Assembly: GCA_041660545.1 (NCBI GenBank)
Contig: JBAZWE010000001.1
Span: 9,831 to 73,830 of the forward strand
DNA from: JBAZWE01 sp041660545
Lineage (GTDB): Bacteria > Actinomycetota > Thermoleophilia > BMS3ABIN01
Direction of reading: 5' to 3'
Length of the DNA: 64,000 nt
In this document: in pieces, positions 25,796 through 34,237 of the stretch
Layout of the letters: the number at the start of each line of letters is the position of its first letter
Numbering within the stretch: the stretch's first letter is position 1
Program-made: the position numbers and the translations under genes
The notes under the pieces: model-generated
Database searches by the model: none
What the model was told of the DNA's origin: nothing
Seen by the model: only the letters and a program-made list of their open reading frames with translations

Positions 25796-26749
25796 GTGAG
25801 GGTCTATCGTGAAATCAGTGAAGTGCCGGCAGGAAAAAGGGCAGTGGCAATCGGCTCTTTCGACGGCGTGCATATCGGCCATCAGCGCATCATCGGTGAC
25901 GCGGTAAGCGCGGCGAAAGAGGAAGGCATCACCAGCATGGTGATCACCTTTCATCCTCACCCGCTGTCCGTGATCGCACCCGACAAGTGTCCGCCCATCC
26001 TCACGCCCCTGAACGTGAAGACAGACCTGATAGGCAATCTGGGCGTGGACGAAATGCTCATCATCCCCTTCACCGACGAGTTCTCACAGCTCTCTCCCGC
26101 CGTCTTTTGCGAGATGCTTTTCTCCTCGACGCTGGGCGCCGTACGAGTGATCGTGGGTGACAACTTTCGCTTCGGGTACAAGGCCGGCGGCGACATCAAG
26201 TTTCTGGAGGAGTACGGCAACAACGTCGGCATGACGGTGATTGCCGAATCCCTGGTGACGGCGGGCAACGAACCGATCTCGTCCACAAGGATCCGCAATC
26301 TGCTCATCGATGGGAAACTGGGAGAGGTGCGCGAGATATTGAGCCGCCCGCCCTCCACTCACGGCAGGGTGGTCCACGGCGACAAGAGGGGCCGCACGCT
26401 GGGCGTTCGCACGGCGAACATCGAAGCTTTTGTGGATTGTATCTTTCCCGGAAGGGGCGTCTACCTGGCTGACCTGTATGTCGGCCGGGATCCCTATGCA
26501 TGTCTGGTCAATATAGGACACAATCCAACCTTTTGCTCAACCGGCGAGGGCAGCTCGCAAAAGATGCGGATCGAAGCGCACATCCTCGATTTTGACCGCA
26601 GCCTCTACGGCCTCGATGTACGCGTGGATTTCCTCGAACGACTGCGGGACGAGAAGAAGTTTGACAATTCTGACGAGCTGGTGGCGCAGATCATGCAGGA
26701 CATCGCCGCCGCCAGGAAGTTCAAGGATTATGCGGTAAGGAAGAAGTAG
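25796..26749 (+). CDS. ribF: Bifunctional riboflavin kinase/FMN adenylyltransferase
   Basis: The 317-residue protein makes FMN and FAD from riboflavin. The N-terminal adenylyltransferase has IGSFDGVHIGHQ and a SSTRIRN loop. The C-terminal riboflavin kinase domain has GRVVHGDKRGRTLGVRTANI and GVYLADLYVG, with CLVNIGHNPTF. The usual PTAN motif of the kinase reads RTAN here; Thr and Asn, which hold Mg-ATP, are kept. It is the last gene of the rimP operon and its GTG start lies 16 bases after truB. FAD supply fits the flavin-rich Flx-Hdr system in this window. Confidence 0.94.
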   Translation: MRVYREISEVPAGKRAVAIGSFDGVHIGHQRIIGDAVSAAKEEGITSMVITFHPHPLSVIAPDKCPPILTPLNVKTDLIGNLGVDEMLIIPFTDEFSQLSPAVFCEMLFSSTLGAVRVIVGDNFRFGYKAGGDIKFLEEYGNNVGMTVIAESLVTAGNEPISSTRIRNLLIDGKLGEVREILSRPPSTHGRVVHGDKRGRTLGVRTANIEAFVDCIFPGRGVYLADLYVGRDPYACLVNIGHNPTFCSTGEGSSQKMRIEAHILDFDRSLYGLDVRVDFLERLRDEKKFDNSDELVAQIMQDIAAARKFKDYAVRKK

Positions 26750-26808
26750 GACCAGCGTTGTTCGGGTAACTCTGTCCCGGAGGAGGTTCCCGGACAAGTG
26801 CCGCCTGT

Positions 26809-28800
26809 TTAAGCTACATGCCTTTCCTCTTGACTGAAACCGGTTTTTACCGGCAGGATGACTCTGAAGATGGAGCCGTTCCCCGGTTCGGATTCAACCG
26901 TGATCTCACCGCCGTGTTCGCTGACGATCCTCTGTGATACCGATAGTCCCAGCCCGGTTCCCTCGCCGACACGCTTGGTCGTGAAGAATGGATCGAAGAC
27001 GCGGGAGGCAGCCTGCATATCCATGCCTACGCCGCTGTCCTCAAAGGCGATCTCCATCATCTTCCCTTCGCCGTTGCTATGCAGGTGCGATGTGATGTCC
27101 AAAACGCCGCCATCCGGCATCGACTGGATGGCGTTGTGGATGATATTGATGAACACCTGCTTCATCTGGTTCGCGTCTATAATCAGCTGGGGCAGAGCGT
27201 CATCGAGGCGGGTGTTGATCTTCACTGAACCTAAGTCGGCCTGGTGCTGCATCAGGAGCAGCGTATGTTCGATCAGATCGTCGATGGCCGCCGGAGTGCG
27301 TTCGAGATCGCCCTTTCTCGCGAAGTCCAGGAGGTTGCGGACGATATCACGCGCACGCAGGGTCTCGCTTTCTATTACGGATACCCTTTTTTCAAACGAA
27401 GCCGCATCCTGTGGATGTGATTTTATCAGCAGGGTGTTTCCCAGGATCCCTGTCAGCGGGTTGTTGATCTCGTGCGCTACGCCCGCCGCCAGTTCTCCGA
27501 TCGCCGCAAGCTTGGACGAACTGTAGAGCTGGCGTTGCAGCTCTTCCTGTTGTTCGACTCTCTGCTCGAGAACGGCCATCATGTTATTGAAGGTCTCGCC
27601 CATCATGGTGATCCTGTCGGGACAGGCGGCTTTAAATACCTCGCATTTCTCACAGCGTCCGAGCTTTTGCGCGAAGACACCCTGGACCTCGCCGCCGCAG
27701 TGGGTGCCCGCGACCTGCCAGCAGCGCAGATTGCTTTCATGGTCATATGCGGGGCAAGCCTTCTGAGCACATTTCTTCGATTCCCAGCACCTGATGAGAT
27801 TAGGGTTCTGATATCTGGTGCCAAAGCTCTTGTTTTTCTCGGCCTCCGAGATAAGACTTGCGATCTCCGTAGTCGCCATGGCGAGTTCGAGGTTCTGGCC
27901 TTCCATCTTCTCAAACAGCCTGGTATTTTCGATGGCGACCGCGACTTCGCTGCCCAGCGCCGACAACAGGTCAAGCGTCGCCTTGGGGAAGTCGGTCCTG
28001 GTCCCGGTCACACAGATCGCACCCTGCAGTTTGCCTTCGAATTTCATGGGGACGCAGGCTATCGAGTCGTAATGGGAGCTTTCATTATCCGGCAGGTCGA
28101 ACACCGCAGCCTTGCCGGTGCTGGTTGCGACACCGGCCGCATGGTTGAAGATCTTGCTGGACGAGCCTGACTGATGATCTTCAGTGGCATCATGGCTTCT
28201 GCAGAGGACAGGCTGAAGTTCTCCCTTTTCATCCATAAGGATGCAACCCGTCCTGGATCCCGTGATCTCGAGCGCTTTTTCCAGTGCTATCGCGAGCAGT
28301 TCGACTAATTCACGAGATTCAGACATCGAATGAGCGACCTCGTAGAGCATCGAGAGATCGCGGTTTCGCTGGGTTATCTCCTGTTCGCGGGACTGAAGCG
28401 ATTCAGCCATCTGGTTGATGGTGACCGCAAGTTCTTCCAGCTCGTTCTCATTATCTGTAGCGACCCGGTAGTCGAGGTCACCGTCGCCGATCCTGCGGGC
28501 TCCCTGCTGAAGCACACGAATCGGCCGCACCAGGCCGCTTGCAAAGAAATAGCCCACAACGAGAGCGATTAACAGGCCACCGACGCTATAGAAGATGGCC
28601 TGTTCCTCGATTTCGTGAGCCTGATAATCGGCTTCCTGCTGGGATATCGAACCTGACTGGACCCACCGGGTCAGCTGGTCCGAATACATGTGATGGCTTC
28701 GGTGTCCTAAGACGGTAACCGGGACAAGTGCTACTATCACGAAAATTGCAGCTGTTTTTCGGAAGATGCTATTTGATCTGCGCCATTCTGCCGGAATCAT
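26809..28800 (-). CDS. Membrane sensor histidine kinase with GAF and Cys-rich domains
   Basis: The product (about 663 residues) has two transmembrane helices bracketing a short extracellular loop of about 45 residues. A HAMP domain, a coiled segment and a GAF domain (about 150-310) come next. A cysteine-rich region (about 338-392) has CWESKKCAQKACPAY...CWQVAGTHC...CEKCEVFKAACPD. A HisKA domain follows with phospho-accepting His in GVAHEINNPLTG, then HATPase with GVGMD and GEGTGLGLS. The Cys region could hold an iron-sulfur cluster or zinc and sense redox or metal. No response regulator is adjacent, so its partner is elsewhere. The start is ATG 28800 or TTG 28806, both behind GGAGGG. Confidence 0.88.
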   Translation of the reverse strand: MIPAEWRRSNSIFRKTAAIFVIVALVPVTVLGHRSHHMYSDQLTRWVQSGSISQQEADYQAHEIEEQAIFYSVGGLLIALVVGYFFASGLVRPIRVLQQGARRIGDGDLDYRVATDNENELEELAVTINQMAESLQSREQEITQRNRDLSMLYEVAHSMSESRELVELLAIALEKALEITGSRTGCILMDEKGELQPVLCRSHDATEDHQSGSSSKIFNHAAGVATSTGKAAVFDLPDNESSHYDSIACVPMKFEGKLQGAICVTGTRTDFPKATLDLLSALGSEVAVAIENTRLFEKMEGQNLELAMATTEIASLISEAEKNKSFGTRYQNPNLIRCWESKKCAQKACPAYDHESNLRCWQVAGTHCGGEVQGVFAQKLGRCEKCEVFKAACPDRITMMGETFNNMMAVLEQRVEQQEELQRQLYSSSKLAAIGELAAGVAHEINNPLTGILGNTLLIKSHPQDAASFEKRVSVIESETLRARDIVRNLLDFARKGDLERTPAAIDDLIEHTLLLMQHQADLGSVKINTRLDDALPQLIIDANQMKQVFINIIHNAIQSMPDGGVLDITSHLHSNGEGKMMEIAFEDSGVGMDMQAASRVFDPFFTTKRVGEGTGLGLSVSQRIVSEHGGEITVESEPGNGSIFRVILPVKTGFSQEERHVA

Positions 28801-29093
28801 CTTCAAATGACCCTCCAGAGGCGCGACGTATGGCAGCACGCGGGGAATTCCAACTTTACCGGACCGGTCATGCTAAAACCGCTCCAGGCGCCTCCACCCG
28901 AATTGCCCACCCTTAGCCTCCGCTAGTTGATTTGCAGGTTCTCAATAATCGGCAGGAACGCGTTATTGTTTAATGCTTAACCACGCAAGTTGGCGGGATC
29001 CCTGGCTGTTAGCCTTTTGTTTATCACTATGGTAAGCTCTGACAGTGCGCTTGGATCCCCACATCTTAGGTAAAGTTCAAGAGGAGGTGAATA

Positions 29094-29363
29094 TTGGTAC
29101 TTAGCAAGGAAGATAAAGAGTCGGTTATGGGCAAGTTCAGCAGCCACGAGGGCGATACAGGCTCTCCGGAAGTGCAGGTAGCGCTGCTGACTGAGAGAAT
29201 CAATTACCTGACCGAGCATTTGAAGACCCATAAGAAGGATCATCACTCTCGGCGGGGGTTGTTGAAGATGGTGGGGAAGAGGCGGCGGCTGCTTACCTAC
29301 CTGCAGGATAAGAACGTGAATCGCTATCGTACGCTGGTGAAGGACCTGGGACTCAGGAAGTAA
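29094..29363 (+). CDS. rpsO: 30S ribosomal protein S15
   Basis: The 89-residue protein matches S15 along its length: SHEGDTGSPEVQVALLTERINYLTEHLKTHKKDHHSRRGLLKMVGKRRRLLTYLQ. It binds 16S rRNA helix 22 early in 30S assembly. TTG 29094 follows AGGAGGTGAATA, a near-perfect ribosome-binding site. It lies directly upstream of pnp as in most bacteria. Confidence 0.97.
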   Translation: MVLSKEDKESVMGKFSSHEGDTGSPEVQVALLTERINYLTEHLKTHKKDHHSRRGLLKMVGKRRRLLTYLQDKNVNRYRTLVKDLGLRK

Positions 29364-29567
29364 GTAGGCTGGTCGCATCTCTGCATCAATCCCTTTTTTG
29401 CTCTTAAGCGTATGTAACGCTGCCGCAATTGGGATCTTTGTTGCTCTAGGCCTGAGGCTGAGAGTCTGTAACAATGTCACCGAAGCCTGGCGAAGAATCT
29501 CTGATGATTTTTCGTCATTGTTTTAGAATAACTGGTGATAATTGCGGATTTTGAGCCTTGAGCCTAG

Positions 29568-29631
29568 GGCCGGTCGCGGGAGTATGGTTGCTCGCGGCCT
29601 TTTTTTATTGACGGGACGCAATGGTGCGTCC
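29568..29631 (+). promoter_or_regulatory. Terminator-like hairpin and second hairpin between rpsO and pnp
   Basis: An imperfect GC-rich inverted repeat (about 29568-29582 with 29590-29599) is followed by seven T (29600-29606), as in an intrinsic terminator. A second hairpin follows: GGACGCA (29614-29620), loop ATGG, TGCGTCC (29625-29631), 21 bases before the pnp start. The first probably limits read-through from rpsO. The second could be a leader stem for autocontrol, as PNPase does on its own mRNA in Escherichia coli, but this is inference. Confidence 0.6.
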
Positions 29632-29652
29632 ACATCCGAGGAGAAGAATCTC

Positions 29653-31845
29653 TTGACTTCAGAGAAGAATGTTGTAACAAAGACTATCGAGCTTGGTGGG
29701 AAGACAATCACACTCGAGACCGGGCGCGTGGCCAAACAGGCCAACGGGGCCGTGATCGTCAGATGTGGTGACACGATGGTGCTCGTGACGGCAACAGGCC
29801 GCACGGAACCCAAGGAAGGGATAGATTTCTTCCCGCTCACCGTCGATATCGAGGAACGCATGTATGCCGCGGGTAAAATCCCGGGCGGCTTCATCAAGCG
29901 GGAGGCCAGGCCCAGTGAGAAGTCCATTCTCACCGCCCGGCTTATCGACCGTCCGGTACGGCCCCGTTTCCCCAAAGGCTTTTCAAACGAAACGCAGATC
30001 ATCGCCACCATACTTTCCACCGACCAGGAGAACGCATATGACATCCTGGCGTTGCTTGGCGCCTCGGCGGCACTATCCATCTCGGAGATCCCCTTCCAGG
30101 GACCGATCGCCGCGGTGCGCGTAGGCAGGATCGCCGGCGAACTGGTGCTGAATCCGACCTGGCTGCAGACGCAGGATCCGGAGTGCGACCTTGACATGAT
30201 CGTGGCCGGCACCGCCGAATCGATTCTGATGATCGAGGCGGGCGGCACCGAGGTCAGCGAAGATGTGGCCATGGAGGCCGTGCGTTTCTCCCAGGAGCCG
30301 ATCCGCCAGCTCTGCCAGCTGCAGGAAGAGCTGCGTGAGGCTGCCGGCAAGACCAAGTGGTCTTTCGTGGAGCCCGAGGTCGACAAGGAACTCTACTCCA
30401 AGATCGAGTCGATCTGCCGGACCGGTCTCGAAGAGGCCAACCGGATTACCGACAAGCAGGAACGTTCCGACCGCATCGAGCAGATCCGCGGCTCTGTAAA
30501 GAGCGATCTGGTCAAGGAGGATTCGCCGGATGACTTCGCCCGCGCCGTGGGTTCAATAACCAAGGCGATCGAGAAGGATGTCGTCAGGCGCACGATCGCG
30601 GTAGACAAGATACGCCCCGACGGGCGTGCCGTTGAGGAGGTCCGCGAGATCACCTGCGAGGTCGGGGTAGCCCCCCGTACCCACGGCTCGGCGCTGTTCA
30701 CCCGCGGTCAGACACAGGCCATGACGCTGCTGACCCTGGGCGCCGTCGGAGATTACCAGCGTATCGACGGTCTGGGCCTGGAAGACAGCAAGCGTTATAT
30801 CCATCATTACAACTTCCCGCCGTTCTCGGTGGGCGAGACCGGTTTCATGCGCGGCCCCAAACGCCGCGACATCGGTCACGGGGCGCTGGCTGAGAAAGCG
30901 CTTCGGCCCATGATTCCGGACGAGCACGAATTCCCTTACACGATACGACTGGTGAGCGAGATCATGGAGAGCAACGGCTCTTCGTCGATGGCGAGCACCT
31001 GTGGTTCTTCGCTATCGCTGATGGATGCGGGCGTTCCCATCAAGGGCGCCATCGGCGGCGTAGCCTGCGGCCTGGTCGTGCGCTCGAGCTGCCGCGCCTG
31101 CGGTCATGAGGGTGTCTTCCTGCGCAAGTGCGAGAAGTGCGGTTCTTCCGATGTGGATGCCAACTATGTCATCCTCACCGATATCGCCGGCATCGAGGAT
31201 CACCTCGGTGACATGGACTTCAAGGTGGCGGGCAGCAAGGACGGCATCACCGCCATCCAGATGGACCTGAAAATCAAGGAAGGCATCACGCCGGAAGTGC
31301 TGGCGGAAGCGCTGGAGCAATCCAAACGCGGACGCCTGCACGTGCTCGGCAAAATGATGGAGACGCTGCCCGAGGCTCGTGCCGAGCTTTCCGAGTACGC
31401 GCCCCGCATATTCAGCATGCAGATCAATCCGGACAAGATCGGCGCGCTGATCGGCAAGGGCGGCGAGACGATTCGCGGCCTGGTCGACGAGTTCGACTGC
31501 TCCATCGACGTCGAGGAAGACGGCACTGTCTTTATCTGCGCCCGCGATGGCGCCAGCGGCGAGGATGTCGTCCAGCGTGTAAATGATCTGACCAAGGATG
31601 TCGAAGCCGGCGACGTTTTCGTCGGCAAGGTAGTAAAGACCACCGATTTCGGAGCATTTGTCGAGCTGAAGCGCGGCACCGACGGTCTCGTTCACATCTC
31701 CAACCTGGCTGAGGGCCGCGTCGACAAGGTCGAAGACGTAGTCAAGCGCGGTCAGATGGTACAGGTCGAGGTGATCGAGGTAAAAGAGGACCGTGGCAAG
31801 CAGCGGATCGGCCTGAGGGTGGTTGACCTAAATCCAAAAGTATGA
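29653..31845 (+). CDS. pnp: Polyribonucleotide nucleotidyltransferase (PNPase) with inserted zinc ribbon
   Basis: The 730-residue phosphorolytic exoribonuclease has both RNase PH domains, a KH domain (IGALIGKGGETIRGL) and an S1 domain (GDVFVGKVVKTTDFGAFVEL). The first half carries GRTEPKEGIDFFPLTVD and the second GVPIKGAIGGVACGL and EDHLGDMDFKVAGS. Between these last two, residues 477-504 (31081-31164) form an extra segment with two CxxC pairs at 480/483 and 493/496, a zinc-ribbon pattern where other PNPases have only a few residues. It precedes the catalytic Asp (520) by about 24 residues. TTG 29653 was chosen for its upstream GAGGAG. It degrades mRNA with the degradosome. Confidence 0.95.
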   Translation: MTSEKNVVTKTIELGGKTITLETGRVAKQANGAVIVRCGDTMVLVTATGRTEPKEGIDFFPLTVDIEERMYAAGKIPGGFIKREARPSEKSILTARLIDRPVRPRFPKGFSNETQIIATILSTDQENAYDILALLGASAALSISEIPFQGPIAAVRVGRIAGELVLNPTWLQTQDPECDLDMIVAGTAESILMIEAGGTEVSEDVAMEAVRFSQEPIRQLCQLQEELREAAGKTKWSFVEPEVDKELYSKIESICRTGLEEANRITDKQERSDRIEQIRGSVKSDLVKEDSPDDFARAVGSITKAIEKDVVRRTIAVDKIRPDGRAVEEVREITCEVGVAPRTHGSALFTRGQTQAMTLLTLGAVGDYQRIDGLGLEDSKRYIHHYNFPPFSVGETGFMRGPKRRDIGHGALAEKALRPMIPDEHEFPYTIRLVSEIMESNGSSSMASTCGSSLSLMDAGVPIKGAIGGVACGLVVRSSCRACGHEGVFLRKCEKCGSSDVDANYVILTDIAGIEDHLGDMDFKVAGSKDGITAIQMDLKIKEGITPEVLAEALEQSKRGRLHVLGKMMETLPEARAELSEYAPRIFSMQINPDKIGALIGKGGETIRGLVDEFDCSIDVEEDGTVFICARDGASGEDVVQRVNDLTKDVEAGDVFVGKVVKTTDFGAFVELKRGTDGLVHISNLAEGRVDKVEDVVKRGQMVQVEVIEVKEDRGKQRIGLRVVDLNPKV

Positions 31846-31846
31846 G

Positions 31847-33133
31847 CTGACACAGCTTGAAGCGGGCGGACGGGTAGTAAGCGAAAAGCTGCCGTCCGTC
31901 CGCTCGATTTCCCTGGGCCTCTGGATCGGCGCCGGGTCCCGCTACGAGGAACCGGCCGAGAGTGGCGTCAGCCATTTCATCGAGCATCTTCTCTTCAAGG
32001 GCGGCAAGCGTTTCAATGCCGTCGACATAGCGCAGATATTTGATTCGTTCGGCGGTGAGCTCAACGCCGCGACGGCGCGGGAGTACACCGTGGTCCACGC
32101 CCGCTTCCTCGACGAGCATCTCGAGGATGCGATCGAGGTCATGGCGGACATGGTGATCCATCCCTCCTTTGCGGACATCGACTTAGAGCGCGAAGTGGTG
32201 GTCGAGGAGATCGCCATGTACGAGGATTCACCCGGCGAACTGATCGCCGATTACCTTACCCAGTCCATCTTCGGCGCCCACCCCCTGGGAAAAAGCGTGC
32301 TGGGCACAACCGACATCATCGGTTCTGTCAGCCCGGATGACATCCGCGGCTATCACTCCAGCCACTATACGCTTCCCAACATGGTTGTGGCGGCGGCGGG
32401 AAACATCGAGCAGGATCGGCTGGTCGAGCTGGCCAAAAAGCATCTTGCCGGCGGCAACGGCGCCCAGCCGCACGCGACTTCAAAGCCTGCGCCGGAAGTT
32501 CCCGTGCAGGCCGCCCGGGACGCCTGTTTTTATGAAAAGGACACCCAGCAGTACCATGTCTGTTTCGGTGGACTCGGTATTCCGCGCCATTCCGAGCAGC
32601 GCTTTGCGCTCTCCATCCTCGACAGCATCCTGGGAGGCACCGCGAGTTCGAGACTCTTTCAGGAGGTGCGCGACAAGCGAGGCCTCGCCTATTCGGTATA
32701 TTCCTACACCTCTTCATATTCAGACACGGGGCTGGTAGGCATCTATTTCGGATGCCGCGGCGAAAGTGTCGCCGAGGTGACGAGGATCATCGCCGGGCAG
32801 ATACAATCCCTCGCCGATGAGGGCGTGCGCGAGGACGAGTTTCTCAGAGCCAAGGAGAGCGCCAAGGGACGTGTGGTACTGGGAATGGAGACCACGCATA
32901 GCCGTATGAGCCGCCTCGGGAAACTCTCCGTCACGGACGCCGAGATTCTTGGTCTCGATGAGATAATCGCCAGGATAGACGCGGTCAGTGCCGGCGATAT
33001 CAGCGAGCTGGTGAATAAATATTATCATCCCGCCAACCTGGCGGCCGTGGCAATCGGTCCGGACGCCGGAGTACTGGAGAAAGCGCTCGAGATATTGGGT
33101 GACGGGCGGACGATGCTGGTGAAGGAGAGCTAG
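31847..33133 (+). CDS. M16-family zinc peptidase
   Basis: This pitrilysin-type peptidase (about 428 residues) has the inverted zinc motif HFIEH (HxxEH) near residue 45 and the downstream Glu region. It also has a C-terminal M16 domain with RDKRGLAYSVYSYTSSYSDTGLVGIYFGC. The family follows pnp in many Gram-positive bacteria (YmxG/MlpA), with an unclear role in protein turnover. There is no ATG, GTG or TTG in frame before 32090, which lies past the zinc motif. Translation must use a non-standard codon: CTG 31847, or ATC 31832 with GAGGGTGG nine bases upstream. An unseen sequencing error is the alternative. Confidence 0.85.
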   Translation: MTQLEAGGRVVSEKLPSVRSISLGLWIGAGSRYEEPAESGVSHFIEHLLFKGGKRFNAVDIAQIFDSFGGELNAATAREYTVVHARFLDEHLEDAIEVMADMVIHPSFADIDLEREVVVEEIAMYEDSPGELIADYLTQSIFGAHPLGKSVLGTTDIIGSVSPDDIRGYHSSHYTLPNMVVAAAGNIEQDRLVELAKKHLAGGNGAQPHATSKPAPEVPVQAARDACFYEKDTQQYHVCFGGLGIPRHSEQRFALSILDSILGGTASSRLFQEVRDKRGLAYSVYSYTSSYSDTGLVGIYFGCRGESVAEVTRIIAGQIQSLADEGVREDEFLRAKESAKGRVVLGMETTHSRMSRLGKLSVTDAEILGLDEIIARIDAVSAGDISELVNKYYHPANLAAVAIGPDAGVLEKALEILGDGRTMLVKES

Positions 33134-34237
33134 ATGTTGATAATCGGTTCAGACTCAAAGACGCTGGATGCGATCGAGGCAAAGGTAGCGGCCGGTGAGA
33201 GGCTTGGCCGTGAAGACGGCCTGGCGCTGCTTGAATCGGGCGACCTCCTGCGGGTTGGAGCGATGGCGGACCTGACGCGGCGACGCTCGGTCGGCGACGA
33301 TGTCTATTTCATCAACAACCGGCATATCAACCACACGAATGTTTGCGGCAACCGTTGCAAGTTCTGCGCTTTCAGCGCCGACGAAGGCGCTGATGACGCC
33401 TATACGATGACGCTCGAAGAGGTGCTGGACCGGGCGCGGGAATCCCTGGCCGACGGCATCAGTGAGCTGCATATCGTCGGCGGCGAGCACCCCTCTCTTC
33501 CCTATGAATATTATCTGGACATGATCCGCTCACTGCATGAGCTCGACCCGGATGTACATCTGCAGGCCTTTACGGCCAGCGAGATCGCCTTCTTCGCCAA
33601 GCGTACGAAACGCAGCGAAGAGGTGGTGCTGACTGAGCTAAAGGATGCCGGGCTGGGCAGCATGCCGGGCGGTGGAGCCGAGATTTTCGCCGAGCGCGTG
33701 CGGGGGATCGTCTGCGACAAGAAGATTTCAGGCGAGAAATGGCTTGAGGTCATGCGCACGGCCCACAATGTGGGAATCAAATCAAACGCCACCATGCTTT
33801 ACGGTCATGTTGAAACGCTGGAAGAGCGCATCGACCACCTCGTGCGCCTGCGCGAGCTGCAGGACGAGACGGGCGGGTTCGGCAGTTTCATCCCGCTGGC
33901 GTTCCACCCGGCCAACACCGATCTTGAGGAACTGCCGGGCACGACCGGATTCGAGGATCTGAAGATGCTGGCGGTCAGCCGCCTGATGCTGGATAACTTC
34001 GATAACATCAAGGCTTTCTGGATCATGATCGGCATCAAGCTGGCGCAGATCTCCCTGCATTTCGGCGTCAACGACATCGACGGCACCGTGGTGGAGGAGA
34101 AGATAACCCATGCCGCCGGCGCCGAGACCGAGCAGGCTATCGCCAAGGACGAACTTATCCGCCTGATCCGCGACGCCGGCAGGACGCCCGTGGAGAGAGA
34201 TACGCTCTACAATGTCATCCGGCGTTTTGGAGATTGA
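33134..34237 (+). CDS. mqnE: Aminodeoxyfutalosine synthase MqnE
   Basis: The 367-residue radical SAM enzyme has the CxxxCxxC cluster site in HTNVCGNRCKFCAFS and the family motifs GGEHPSLPYEYYLDMIRSL and LGSMPGGGAEIFAERVR. It joins 3-[(1-carboxyvinyl)oxy]benzoate to S-adenosylmethionine in the futalosine route to menaquinone. The C-terminal TPVERDTLYNVI is typical of MqnE as opposed to CofH. Its TGA overlaps the start of mqnA. The three mqn genes at 33134-36233 form an overlapping operon. mqnB and mqnD are not in the window. Confidence 0.92.
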   Translation: MLIIGSDSKTLDAIEAKVAAGERLGREDGLALLESGDLLRVGAMADLTRRRSVGDDVYFINNRHINHTNVCGNRCKFCAFSADEGADDAYTMTLEEVLDRARESLADGISELHIVGGEHPSLPYEYYLDMIRSLHELDPDVHLQAFTASEIAFFAKRTKRSEEVVLTELKDAGLGSMPGGGAEIFAERVRGIVCDKKISGEKWLEVMRTAHNVGIKSNATMLYGHVETLEERIDHLVRLRELQDETGGFGSFIPLAFHPANTDLEELPGTTGFEDLKMLAVSRLMLDNFDNIKAFWIMIGIKLAQISLHFGVNDIDGTVVEEKITHAAGAETEQAIAKDELIRLIRDAGRTPVERDTLYNVIRRFGD

